NCBI GenBank assembly: GCA_964574395.1
Contig: CAZNNL010000042.1
Location: 1 to 16,479, forward strand
Direction: 5' to 3'
Origin: JAXGQD01 sp964574395
GTDB taxonomy: Bacteria > Bacillota > Clostridia > Saccharofermentanales > Fastidiosipilaceae
DNA length: 16,479 nucleotides
Part shown: positions 8,049 through 15,648 of the stretch, one piece after another
How the letters are laid out: each line of letters begins with the position of its first letter
Position numbering within the stretch: position 1 is the first letter of the stretch
Position numbers and translations under genes: made by a program
The notes under the pieces: model-generated
The model's database searches: none
Seen by the model: only the letters and a program-made list of their open reading frames with translations
Told to the model about the DNA's origin: nothing

Positions 8049-9239
8049 ATGTTCGATTTTACTTTTTGTAGTCCAACTTGTTTTTATTTCGGCCGTGGTG
8101 TCGAAAATAAAATTGGCGAGGCTTTAAAAAAAGCTGGCGCCACAAAAGTTCTCATCCACTTTGGCCAGGGATCGGTTGTTCGTTCTGGTCTTCTGGATAA
8201 TGCCAAGAAGCAATTGGAATCTGAAGGCATAGCTTATGTTGAGCACGGTGGAGCCGTCCCTAACCCAAGAGCAGCCCTAGCAGAAGAAGGCGCAGCGATT
8301 TGTCGCGCAGAAAACGTCGACTACATCCTCGCATTAGGGGGAGGTTCGGCATTAGACTCGGCAAAAGCAATCGCCGTACTCGCACCTAGCAAGCATAGTC
8401 TTTACGAAATATTCTGTGAAAACGCAGAGCTTACAGAGGCTATCCCCGTTGCAACGGTCATGACTTTCCCAGCAACCGGTAGTGAGGGGTCTCCTTCGTC
8501 AGTCATTAACTTCCCTGAGCAAGGGGTTAAACGTGGTTTGACTAGTGATCTAATCAGACCAGCGATCGCTTTCCTGAACCCAGAATTGAGCATGACTTTG
8601 CCAAAAGAACAAGTATTCTATGGAATCGCGGACATGATGGCACACACCATGGAGCGTTATTTCAACGACACCAAGGAAAATGATTTGGTTAACGCCTGGT
8701 CTGAGGCTTTACTACGTGAAGTCATGAAAGCGGCAAAAGTAATCTACAAAGATCCCAACAACTACGACGCTAGAGCCACCATCATGTGGGCCTCAATGGT
8801 CGCCCACAATGGCATCCTCAGTGTTGGAATCGAAACCGAAGATTGGTCATCCCACCAACTTGAACACGAACTCAGTTACGTTTACGACGTGGCACATGGG
8901 GCTGGACTAGCCGTTGTTTATCCTAACTGGCTCCGTTACGCTGTCAAACAAAATCCGCACAAGATTGCTCGCTTTGCACGTGAAGTCTTTGGCATCAGCG
9001 GCGACTTACGCGACTTGGAAGCACTTGGACTAAAAGGCATAGCTGCATTACAAGAATTTTTCCGCTCAGTTGATTTACCTCTAACTTTCGAAGAACTCGG
9101 TTGTAAAGAAGAAGACATCCCCATTTTAGCTGCCAATGTGAAATACAATAAAGCTGGCTACTCTGGTAACTACATCAAAGTCTACGAGGCTGACGCCATT
9201 GAAATCTACAAACTATGCTGTGGAGATACATTGATTTAG
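8049..9239 (+). CDS. Iron-containing alcohol dehydrogenase (BDH/YqhD type)
   Basis: The 396-residue protein belongs to the group III metal-dependent alcohol dehydrogenases. These interconvert aldehydes and alcohols (for example butyraldehyde and butanol) with NAD(P)H in the cytoplasm. The nucleotide-binding half has LALGGGSALDSAKA with GGGS at 97-100. The metal ligands fit those of YqhD/BdhA: Asp195 and His199 (GIADMMAH), His269, and His283 (DVAHGAG), with the last two 14 residues apart as in YqhD. The protein start, MFDFTFCSPTCFYFGRG, is family-typical and is preceded by GGAGG 5 nt upstream of the ATG. It is a single-gene unit with its own -10 box and terminator, divergent from the ABC exporter. 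The likely role is disposal of aldehyde or redox balance in a fermenter; the exact substrate is unknown. Confidence 0.94.
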   Translation: MFDFTFCSPTCFYFGRGVENKIGEALKKAGATKVLIHFGQGSVVRSGLLDNAKKQLESEGIAYVEHGGAVPNPRAALAEEGAAICRAENVDYILALGGGSALDSAKAIAVLAPSKHSLYEIFCENAELTEAIPVATVMTFPATGSEGSPSSVINFPEQGVKRGLTSDLIRPAIAFLNPELSMTLPKEQVFYGIADMMAHTMERYFNDTKENDLVNAWSEALLREVMKAAKVIYKDPNNYDARATIMWASMVAHNGILSVGIETEDWSSHQLEHELSYVYDVAHGAGLAVVYPNWLRYAVKQNPHKIARFAREVFGISGDLRDLEALGLKGIAALQEFFRSVDLPLTFEELGCKEEDIPILAANVKYNKAGYSGNYIKVYEADAIEIYKLCCGDTLI

Positions 9240-9261
9240 TCTGCCCAATTAGTATCACTGT

Positions 9262-9310
9262 AAAACTCCGATTCCTAGCAACAATCACGTCGCAGGGAGT
9301 CGGAGTTTTT
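9262..9310. terminator. Strong Rho-independent terminator, probably bidirectional
   Basis: AAAACTCCGA (9262-9271) pairs with TCGGAGTTTT (9300-9309); the stem extends through TTCCT against AGGGA with one wobble or bulge, leaving a loop of about 17 nt. It is followed by a T run on the plus strand and, because of the A run on the left arm, also ends in T on the minus strand. It stands between the convergent alcohol dehydrogenase and htrA genes and can serve both. The remaining bases to 9390 show nothing else recognisable. Confidence 0.85.
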
Positions 9311-9390
9311 AGCTATTGCTGCCCGCACGCTTGCCAATAAACAATGTGTACGCCAACTCAGCAGGCCACAGCCGCAGCCGCAGCGATCAA

Positions 9391-10809
9391 CTAGTTGCTG
9401 CCAAGCACCAAAGTCACCGTGATTTCTTCACCAGCGCGGTAAACAGTTAAAACAAATTCGTCACCAACTTTTTGTTGGTCTTTAATCTTGTTTAATTCTG
9501 TGATAGTAGCCACACTTTCTCCGTTGGCTGCAATGATGACATCCTGTGGCTGGAGTTTGGCCGCTTCTGCTGGCGTACCAGGGCTGACTTGTTCTACCCA
9601 CACACCATCAGGAACGCCATATTGGCTTTTCATAGTTGGATTCACGGTAGAAGCAATGATGCCCATCATCGGACGCAGTGTAGAATTACCATTCATGATG
9701 TCGCTTACTGAGTTAAAGGCGGTGTCTGCAGGGATCGCGAAAGCAATACCCTCGATATTATTACCATCCGTTTTGGCCACATTAATCCCAATGAGCTCAC
9801 CTTTTGTGTTGAGCAGTGCGCCACCCGAGTTTCCGCTATTAATAGCGGCGTCCATCTGGATGAGGTCCTTCATTTCTTGACCTTCAATGGTGACGTTACG
9901 ATGCAGCGCAGATACGATGCCTTGGCTGACTGTTCCTTGCAATTCGCCTAGCGGATTACCAATCGCGATGACTGTCTCCCCTACTCTCAGTTCGGAGGAA
10001 TTACCAAACTTCAAAAACGGAAGTGCTTTATCGGCAGATATTTTTAAAACGGCAACGTCGGTAATTTCATTTGTACCAACGATTTCTGCGGGGTATTCGC
10101 TACCATCAGCGAGCACTACCCTGATGTTTTTACCGCGACCGGCTACATGATTGTTTGTCACAACATAACCATCTTCAGAAATTAAAACACCTGAGCCAGA
10201 ACCTGGTACTTCCATTGTTTGACCAAATACACTCGCTTGCACATCGGCAAAAATAGCCACCGTCGCAGGTGAAGCCATCTCTGCAATATCGGGAGTAGAC
10301 ATAGTCCCACCGGTTACTTGCACGGCACTGCTTGGTGTAATACTTGTAGGGGCCGAAGTGACTTTCTCAATGCTAGCTACACTTGTTGTCTGCAGCGTTC
10401 TTCTATTCATGTAACGCGAAACCAGAAAGCCGCCAATAGCCCCTCCGCCCAGCGTACACACTAGTAACAAAGCCATCAGCTTCATGCCTAAACGGCTTTT
10501 CTTACGCTCTGCTTCGGGAGGTTCTTGGAAATGAGAAGCTCCAAAATAGGGTTGTTGTTGGACAGGAGCATCATAATGTTGCTGTTGGACTGGCGTATCA
10601 GCCGAAAACGGATGATATGCGTGATTCGCTCCTTGCAAATCAGATTGATAACCCTGATTCACTCCTTGTAAATCAGATTGATAACCCTGATTCGCCCCAT
10701 GCGAATCGGATGGATATCCCTGCATGTAAGCACCATTAGGATTGCTATAAGCCTGCTGATTATTTTCGGGATAAGGGCTATAGCCCTGATTGTTTTCTTC
10801 AAATGACAT
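9391..10809 (-). CDS. htrA: HtrA/DegP-like membrane-anchored serine protease
   Basis: The 472-residue protein has four parts. Residues 1-108 form a Tyr/Gln/Asn/Pro-rich, probably disordered cytoplasmic head. Residues 109-132 form one membrane segment. A trypsin-like protease domain spans about 175-375, with the catalytic triad His221 (TNNHV), Asp251 (ITDVAV) and Ser328 (GNSGG). A single C-terminal PDZ domain follows at about 383-470. The protease domain lies outside the membrane, where the family degrades misfolded envelope proteins. The head holds three 11-residue tandem repeats of the type GYQSDLQGANQ (31-63). The ATG at 10809 is chosen over the in-frame GTG at 10818 because AGAGGTG, 6 nt before the ATG, would itself contain that GTG. 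The gene is last in a minus-strand series but is separated from bioY by 119 nt with its own likely control region. Confidence 0.95.
   Translation of the reverse strand: MSFEENNQGYSPYPENNQQAYSNPNGAYMQGYPSDSHGANQGYQSDLQGVNQGYQSDLQGANHAYHPFSADTPVQQQHYDAPVQQQPYFGASHFQEPPEAERKKSRLGMKLMALLLVCTLGGGAIGGFLVSRYMNRRTLQTTSVASIEKVTSAPTSITPSSAVQVTGGTMSTPDIAEMASPATVAIFADVQASVFGQTMEVPGSGSGVLISEDGYVVTNNHVAGRGKNIRVVLADGSEYPAEIVGTNEITDVAVLKISADKALPFLKFGNSSELRVGETVIAIGNPLGELQGTVSQGIVSALHRNVTIEGQEMKDLIQMDAAINSGNSGGALLNTKGELIGINVAKTDGNNIEGIAFAIPADTAFNSVSDIMNGNSTLRPMMGIIASTVNPTMKSQYGVPDGVWVEQVSPGTPAEAAKLQPQDVIIAANGESVATITELNKIKDQQKVGDEFVLTVYRAGEEITVTLVLGSN
10623..10721 (-). repeat. Three 33-bp tandem repeats in htrA head
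   Basis: Copies lie at 10623-10655, 10656-10688 and 10689-10721. Copies 1 and 2 differ at two bases; copy 3 differs from copy 1 at about six. The unit is a whole number of codons and encodes GYQSDLQG(V/A)N(Q/H), so copy-number change would keep the frame. Confidence 0.9.
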
Positions 10810-10829
10810 ATGTTTCACCTCTGCTGTTT

Positions 10830-10843
10830 ATGCCAATTGGCAT
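10830..10843. promoter_or_regulatory. Perfect 14-bp palindrome upstream of htrA
   Basis: ATGCCAATTGGCAT is its own reverse complement. It lies 20 nt upstream of the htrA start, between the candidate -10 and the ribosome binding site, so a bound repressor could block transcription or early elongation. The regulator is unknown. Confidence 0.45.
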
Positions 10844-10853
10844 CTTTTACCTT

Positions 10854-10870
10854 CCTAGTATAAACCTAGG
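10854..10870 (-). promoter_or_regulatory. Candidate htrA -10 inside an inverted repeat
   Basis: CCTAG and CTAGG arms flank a 7-bp centre. The centre and part of one arm contain TATACT when read on the minus strand (10862 to 10857), a fair -10 box for htrA with a 47-nt distance to the start codon. The -35 region is poor. Overlap of a -10 box with an inverted repeat suggests an operator, but this is inference. Confidence 0.35.
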
Positions 10871-10928
10871 TTTTGACAAGATAAGGAAAAATATCAAGAA
10901 AAAGATGAAAAATTATGAAGATTTAATA

Positions 10929-11564
10929 TCAAAGCAATGGACTTTGCGACTTTTGTATCCTTACTTCCCTACGCAACTGCGGAACAAGTTTAAATAGTGT
11001 TGACGCAGCGACGGTTGCCAAGAAAATACTAAGCACGTCAGAAGGAACAAACAGCCACGCACCCACGCGCATGAAATGTAAAATACCTTCGGATGAACCA
11101 AAGTAGAAACGACTAAGTACGATCAAATATCCCACGCCAACGGTGTATATTGCCAGCAGTCCTGCAAGTCCACTGAGCATCGCTGACCACCAAACACCCA
11201 GAGCCGTGTCACCTTTTTTGAATGCCACTCTACAGAAATCAAACAAAGTCCCTGTCACGTAAGCAGCCAGAATGAAGCCAACGATGTAGCCAAATGACGG
11301 GCGAAACACGTAGTCTGGACCGCCACCTTGCGTGAACACCGGAAGACCAACCAAACCGATAATCAAATAAACGGTCTGCACCAGTACGGCACGTTTGGCC
11401 CCAAGCAGCATCGCAATCAACATCACGGAAAAGGTCAACATGGCAATCGGCACGGGATGTATGGGAATCGTAATTTTCGCACTCACAATCAGTAGCGCCA
11501 AAGCCATACCCATATACGTTAAATCTAACGTCTTTTGTCTTTGTGATTTATAGTCCTTAGTCAT
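10929..11564 (-). CDS. bioY: BioY biotin transporter substrate-binding (S) component
   Basis: BioY is the biotin-capturing membrane subunit of an energy-coupling factor transporter; it may work alone or with the shared EcfAA'T module, which is not in this window. The 211-residue protein is almost wholly hydrophobic, with about six membrane segments. It shows the family motifs GLPVFTQGGG (73-82) and FRPSFGYIVGF (87-97). The start is supported by AAAGGTG 7 nt upstream. It lies 50 nt after birA on the same strand, and this pairing supports a biotin role. A TTGACA occurs in that gap (11606 to 11601) but has no matching -10, so I treat bioY as cotranscribed. No terminator is evident after it. Confidence 0.95.
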   Translation of the reverse strand: MTKDYKSQRQKTLDLTYMGMALALLIVSAKITIPIHPVPIAMLTFSVMLIAMLLGAKRAVLVQTVYLIIGLVGLPVFTQGGGPDYVFRPSFGYIVGFILAAYVTGTLFDFCRVAFKKGDTALGVWWSAMLSGLAGLLAIYTVGVGYLIVLSRFYFGSSEGILHFMRVGAWLFVPSDVLSIFLATVAASTLFKLVPQLRREVRIQKSQSPLL

Positions 11565-11614
11565 TTCTCTTCACCTTTTCATTTTTCTTTTTTCATTTTA
11601 TGTCAAGCTAAGTC

Positions 11615-12436
11615 TTATGGCAAAACCAAGACTTCCCCACTATGCACCACAGTCAAAGTTCCGTCAGCCCTACGCACCATCAAAGCGCCATCTTCGCTGA
11701 TCGTTTCAGCCACGCCTTCAAACATTTCCCCATCACTGCCCTGCGCATAGACCTTTTGACCAATATTCATGCACGCAGCTGTGTATGCATTAATCAATGC
11801 CGCATCGCGCGTAAGGCACATAGGCCATAGCTTAAAAAATTCTTCTAAAATACTCATTACCAAGCTTGTACGTTCCCATTGCCTATGAGGCTCCAGAAGT
11901 TGTAACGATGTTGCCGTGTCAACTAATTCAGTTGGAAAGGATTCGCGCATAACATTCAAGCCAAGCCCGATAACATAGCTCTGGACGTAATCCGGAGCTA
12001 AGCGTGCTTCACACAAGATGCCGGCAAGCTTTCGATCAGCACAAATTAAATCGTTTGGCCACTTAAGCGAAACCTTTTGTGATAAAAATACTTGTACTGC
12101 TCGCTGAGCCGCCAATCCCATGGCTAATGGAACAAGACCTGCGGATTCAAAAGGAAAGGCAGCGGATAATACGAGGGTCATGTAGATATCGCCGCTGGCG
12201 GGAGATGACCACGAACGGCCCATACGTCCTCGCCCAGCAGTTTGTTTATCTGCGACGATGAGATAGACCTTGGGAGTTTTGGGGGGCGTGTCTGGGAGCG
12301 GAAGACGCATGCCCCAGGCGTTAGTGGAGGAGGTGGTTTCGGCAAAAAGCACCTCGCCGTCAGAAAAAAACTGCGCAAGGCAGTTTTCTAGTTCAGGGAT
12401 GATGTAGGGTGGGGTTTTGCCAGTATGATGCATCAT
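11615..12436 (-). CDS. birA: Biotin--protein ligase without DNA-binding domain
   Basis: The enzyme makes biotinyl-AMP from biotin and ATP and transfers biotin to a lysine of carboxylase carrier proteins. The 273-residue product shows the catalytic domain motifs SSTNAW (36-41), GRGRMGRSW (68-76), KWPNDL (125-130), KLAGIL (136-141) and GLGLNV (157-162), then the C-terminal SH3-like domain (about 225-270). The N-terminal winged-helix domain of bifunctional BirA is absent: only about 30 residues precede the catalytic domain. The protein should therefore not act as a repressor. The start ATG follows directly on the TAA of the upstream ALDH gene, with GGAGG 11 nt before it; a second ATG is the next codon. 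Translation is probably coupled to the ALDH gene. Confidence 0.95.
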   Translation of the reverse strand: MMHHTGKTPPYIIPELENCLAQFFSDGEVLFAETTSSTNAWGMRLPLPDTPPKTPKVYLIVADKQTAGRGRMGRSWSSPASGDIYMTLVLSAAFPFESAGLVPLAMGLAAQRAVQVFLSQKVSLKWPNDLICADRKLAGILCEARLAPDYVQSYVIGLGLNVMRESFPTELVDTATSLQLLEPHRQWERTSLVMSILEEFFKLWPMCLTRDAALINAYTAACMNIGQKVYAQGSDGEMFEGVAETISEDGALMVRRADGTLTVVHSGEVLVLP

Positions 12437-13813
12437 TTAGCCTAAATCCTCCTCGATGGCATGGAGGTTTTTCTCCTCGTCAAAGGAATCGTTGAGCGCC
12501 CGTAACTTGGGAGCATGACAGATATAAGTCGGACGCGGGAAAGAAAAGAGATCGAAACCGGCCTTTCCGTGATAACTGCCAAAGCCGCTGACGCCCACGC
12601 CGCCATAGGGAATGCCGGTTTCAGCATAGCCTCTGCGCGCGCCGTTGATTTGGCAGGAACCGCTGATGAGGTGCTTTTGAATGAGGTTCTGGTCTTGCTT
12701 GCGGTAACTAAACAGGTAAGCCGTAAGAGGGTGCGGAAGGCTGTTGAGCTGCTGCACCAAAGTAACCAAGGAATCGTAGACCAAGACCGGGAAAACAGGA
12801 CCAAAGACCTCCTGGCGCATGATGGGGTCCTGCCAAGTCACGTTATCTAAAATGGTTGGTTCGATTTTGAGCAATTGATCGTTGGTGCGACCGCCCCAGA
12901 CGATACGACCGTCCTGCAGCAAATTCTTTAAGCGTTGGAAATGTTGTGCGCTGACGATCGGCGGATAATTGGGATCATGGATAGGGTCCACACCGAAGCG
13001 TTGACGCAGTTTGGCAGAAAGTACGTTGAGAAAGCTATCTTTGGCTTGTTTTTGCACAAGTAAGTAGTCCGGTGCCTGGCAGTTTTGGCCAATGTTCATC
13101 ATTTTTCCTTTGATGATTTGGTCAGCAGCGGCGTCAAAATTGCAGCTTGCGGTGATGATGCAGGGGTTTTTGCCACCTAAATGCAGACTGAGCGGCGTCA
13201 GCCTTTGGGCTGCGGAGAGCATCACATCACGACCCGCCATGTTGTTACCCGTAAAGAAGATGAAATCGAAGGCTTCTTCTGCCAAAGCAGCGCCCGTTTC
13301 CGGTCCCCCTTCAATGACTTGCACGTATTGCAAGGGGTAGATTTCTGCACAAATGTCTGCAAGTAAACGCGACACATGCGGAGAGAGCTCGGATGGTTTT
13401 AGCACAACACAGTTCCCTGCTGCGATTGCGTTTATGATTGGCAAAACCGCCATTTGGAACGGGAAACTCCAGGGAGAGATAATCAAAACCGAACCGCGCG
13501 GCTCGCGCCTTACATCAATGCGCGAGGGAAAATAGCGTAAGCCCGACATGCGTCTAGAGACTTTTGTCCAACGTGCAAGTTTGCTTCTGCAAAGTTTAAG
13601 TTCCCGCATGACAGGAAGGTATTCGGTAAACATTGCTTCTTCGGGAAACTTTCCGAGATCAGCTTGCAGTGCCGAAAGGATAGACTCCTTTCGCATCATC
13701 AGTTGTTGCTCTAGTAAACCAAGGGCTTGTTTTCTGAAGGCCACGGTTTTGGTCTGTCCCCCAGCAAAAAACGCCTGCTGAGCCCTGACGATGGCTTTAA
13801 AATCGGTCGCCAA
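12437..13813 (-). CDS. Class 3 aldehyde dehydrogenase-like protein, altered active site
   Basis: The 458-residue protein aligns by motifs with class 3 (ALDH3, YwdH-like) aldehyde dehydrogenases, which oxidise aldehydes to acids with NAD(P)+. The catalytic cysteine is present (Cys245 in GQNCQAPDY), as are EVFGP (335-339), the LGGKNPC block and the C-terminal GSYHGK. Two active-site positions differ: the oxyanion-hole Asn of SPWNYP is Ser116 (SPWSFP), and the general-base Glu of LELGGK is His211 (LHLGGK). The spacing to Cys245 equals that in rat ALDH3A1 (Asn114, Glu209, Cys243), so the positions are equivalent. It may have another reaction or be weakly active; the frame is intact. The start is a TTG with GAGGAG 11 nt upstream; no in-frame ATG was found nearby. 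It abuts birA with no gap and lies 44 nt after pyk. Confidence 0.88.
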   Translation of the reverse strand: MATDFKAIVRAQQAFFAGGQTKTVAFRKQALGLLEQQLMMRKESILSALQADLGKFPEEAMFTEYLPVMRELKLCRSKLARWTKVSRRMSGLRYFPSRIDVRREPRGSVLIISPWSFPFQMAVLPIINAIAAGNCVVLKPSELSPHVSRLLADICAEIYPLQYVQVIEGGPETGAALAEEAFDFIFFTGNNMAGRDVMLSAAQRLTPLSLHLGGKNPCIITASCNFDAAADQIIKGKMMNIGQNCQAPDYLLVQKQAKDSFLNVLSAKLRQRFGVDPIHDPNYPPIVSAQHFQRLKNLLQDGRIVWGGRTNDQLLKIEPTILDNVTWQDPIMRQEVFGPVFPVLVYDSLVTLVQQLNSLPHPLTAYLFSYRKQDQNLIQKHLISGSCQINGARRGYAETGIPYGGVGVSGFGSYHGKAGFDLFSFPRPTYICHAPKLRALNDSFDEEKNLHAIEEDLG

Positions 13814-13857
13814 TAAATTTATTTCTCCTCGTAAATCAATACTATTTGTGCTGTAGT

Positions 13858-15597
13858 TTAGCTGATTATTCCTGTTTCGGTGTCTATGGTGATGACTGCA
13901 CCATTCTTAAGCACACGCGTAGCATTGTCGCAGGCATAAACCACAGGAATATCTAAGGTTTCACCAACTGTCACCGCGTGACTCTTGTCATCCGGAGACT
14001 CAACTATGATGGCAACGGCTTTACGCATAAGTGGGATCATGCTGCGATCAGTCTTATCGGCAACTAGGATAAAGTTACCCGAGAAAGCACGGTCTTTGTT
14101 GGTGTCGGCGGCTACAAGTAGGACTTCACCAGAAATTTGGCCTCGGCCGATGGCGATTCCTTTTGCCAAAACGCTACCGATACTTTGGACTTTGAGCGTG
14201 TTGGTGGTACCACTCATGCCTACAGGTGTGCCACCCGTGACAACCACGAGGTCGCCATTTTCTACGACGCCGGATTCGACGGCAGTTGCTTTCCCTAGTT
14301 CGAAAAGTTCATCGGTATTTTTGATTTCTGCCACATGGTAAGGGATAACGCCCCAAGATAGACCCAGTTGGTAGTATGCTTTTTCTTTAACAGTGGTGGC
14401 AATAATTGGACAGCCGGGTCTGAAGCGAGACAGGAGTCTCGCAGTACGTCCGGCATGGGTAACGGCGATTATTGCCTTGGCTTTCAAGTCTTTGGCAGTC
14501 ATGCAGCAGGCATGACTAACGGCATTAGCAACCGTTGGTGTCATGCTGACTTTGACTAGATCAAAACGCTCCCAATAATCGATGTTAGCTTCTGTGTAGG
14601 AAGCAATTTGGTCCATCATGCGCAGCGCTTCGAGTGGGTATCTTCCAGCTGCCGTTTCGCCTGAGAGCATAATCGCTGAAGTGCCGTCCAAAATAGCGTT
14701 GGCGACGTCGGATGCCTCTGCTCTAGTAGGGCGCGGATTACGAATCATGGAGTCTAGCATCTGCGTCGCTGTGATACAGGGTTTGCCTGCTAAATAGCAA
14801 CTTTTAATCATGTGCTTTTGAATAGTAGGTACTTCGTGCGCAGGAATTTCCACACCGAGATCACCACGCGCTACCATAATGCCATCAGAAACCGCCAGAA
14901 TAGAATCAAAGTTACTGACGCCTTCCCTATTCTCAATCTTTGAGATGATGGCGATATCGCCACCGCCAAGTTTTTCCAAAACACGTTTGATTTCCATGAC
15001 GTCGCTTGGTTTACGTATGAATGATGCGGCGATAAAATCAAAGCCTTGTTCCACGGCAAAAGCAATATCTAACTCATCCTGTTCTGTCAACGCGGGTAAA
15101 TGTATAATCGTTTCCGGCAAGTTAATACTCTTACGTGATGAAACCGTTCCACCGTTAAGCACACGGCAAATCAGGTCTTTCTTCTCAAATTTTTCCACAA
15201 CTAGTGCGACTAAGCCATCGTCGATTAAGATTTGTGAGCCTGGTTTTAAGTCTTCATGCAGATTCTTGTACGAAACTGAAAATTGATTCTTGTCACCCAG
15301 AATTGTCTTGTTACTAATTCTAACCAGTTCGCCTTCGACTAATTCTGCGGGTACCTCAAAGTCACCTGTTCTGATTTCCGGGCCTTTTGTATCAAGTAGG
15401 AGTGCGATGGGCTGTTTTAGTTCTTCGCGGAGTTTTTTCACGCGATCAATTTTGACTTGATGTTCGGCGTGAGTGCCGTGAGAAAAGTTTAGTCGGACAA
15501 CATTCATGCCGATGTTAATCATTTCCCGAAGCAAAGATTCTGATTCAGTGGCTGGTCCTATGGTACATACAATCTTAGTTTTTCTATTTACGTTCAT
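13858..15597 (-). CDS. pyk: Pyruvate kinase with C-terminal PEP-utilizer domain
   Basis: Pyruvate kinase converts phosphoenolpyruvate and ADP to pyruvate and ATP, the last step of glycolysis. The product starts MNVNRKTKIVCTIGPAT and has NFSHGTH (37-43), LLDTKGPEIRTG (67-78), the catalytic lysine Lys220 (ISKIEN) and MVARGDLGVEIP around 241-252. At 579 residues it is about 110 longer than the usual 470. The extra C-terminal part (about 470-579) resembles the PEP-utilizing mobile domain found on pyruvate kinases of Bacillus and many other Bacillota, and keeps a SHAVTVG motif with its His. GAGGTAA 5-6 nt before the ATG supports the start. The unknown membrane protein gene lies 51 nt upstream on the same strand, and no clear promoter was found between them. 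Confidence 0.97.
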   Translation of the reverse strand: MNVNRKTKIVCTIGPATESESLLREMINIGMNVVRLNFSHGTHAEHQVKIDRVKKLREELKQPIALLLDTKGPEIRTGDFEVPAELVEGELVRISNKTILGDKNQFSVSYKNLHEDLKPGSQILIDDGLVALVVEKFEKKDLICRVLNGGTVSSRKSINLPETIIHLPALTEQDELDIAFAVEQGFDFIAASFIRKPSDVMEIKRVLEKLGGGDIAIISKIENREGVSNFDSILAVSDGIMVARGDLGVEIPAHEVPTIQKHMIKSCYLAGKPCITATQMLDSMIRNPRPTRAEASDVANAILDGTSAIMLSGETAAGRYPLEALRMMDQIASYTEANIDYWERFDLVKVSMTPTVANAVSHACCMTAKDLKAKAIIAVTHAGRTARLLSRFRPGCPIIATTVKEKAYYQLGLSWGVIPYHVAEIKNTDELFELGKATAVESGVVENGDLVVVTGGTPVGMSGTTNTLKVQSIGSVLAKGIAIGRGQISGEVLLVAADTNKDRAFSGNFILVADKTDRSMIPLMRKAVAIIVESPDDKSHAVTVGETLDIPVVYACDNATRVLKNGAVITIDTETGIIS

Positions 15598-15648
15598 CTG
15601 TTTACCTCAGCTTGGATTTGCTTGTTAAAAATATTGCTTGGAACTTGC

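Noticed and set aside
10873..10878. Plus-strand TTGACA as a -35 box
   Set aside because: No -10 follows at a proper distance, and the strand leads into the 3' end of bioY in antisense direction.
11565..11614. Separate promoter for bioY from TTGACA at 11606-11601
   Set aside because: At 17 nt spacing the -10 position reads AATGAA, and no better hexamer is near; the purine-rich gap more likely reflects a simple intercistronic region.
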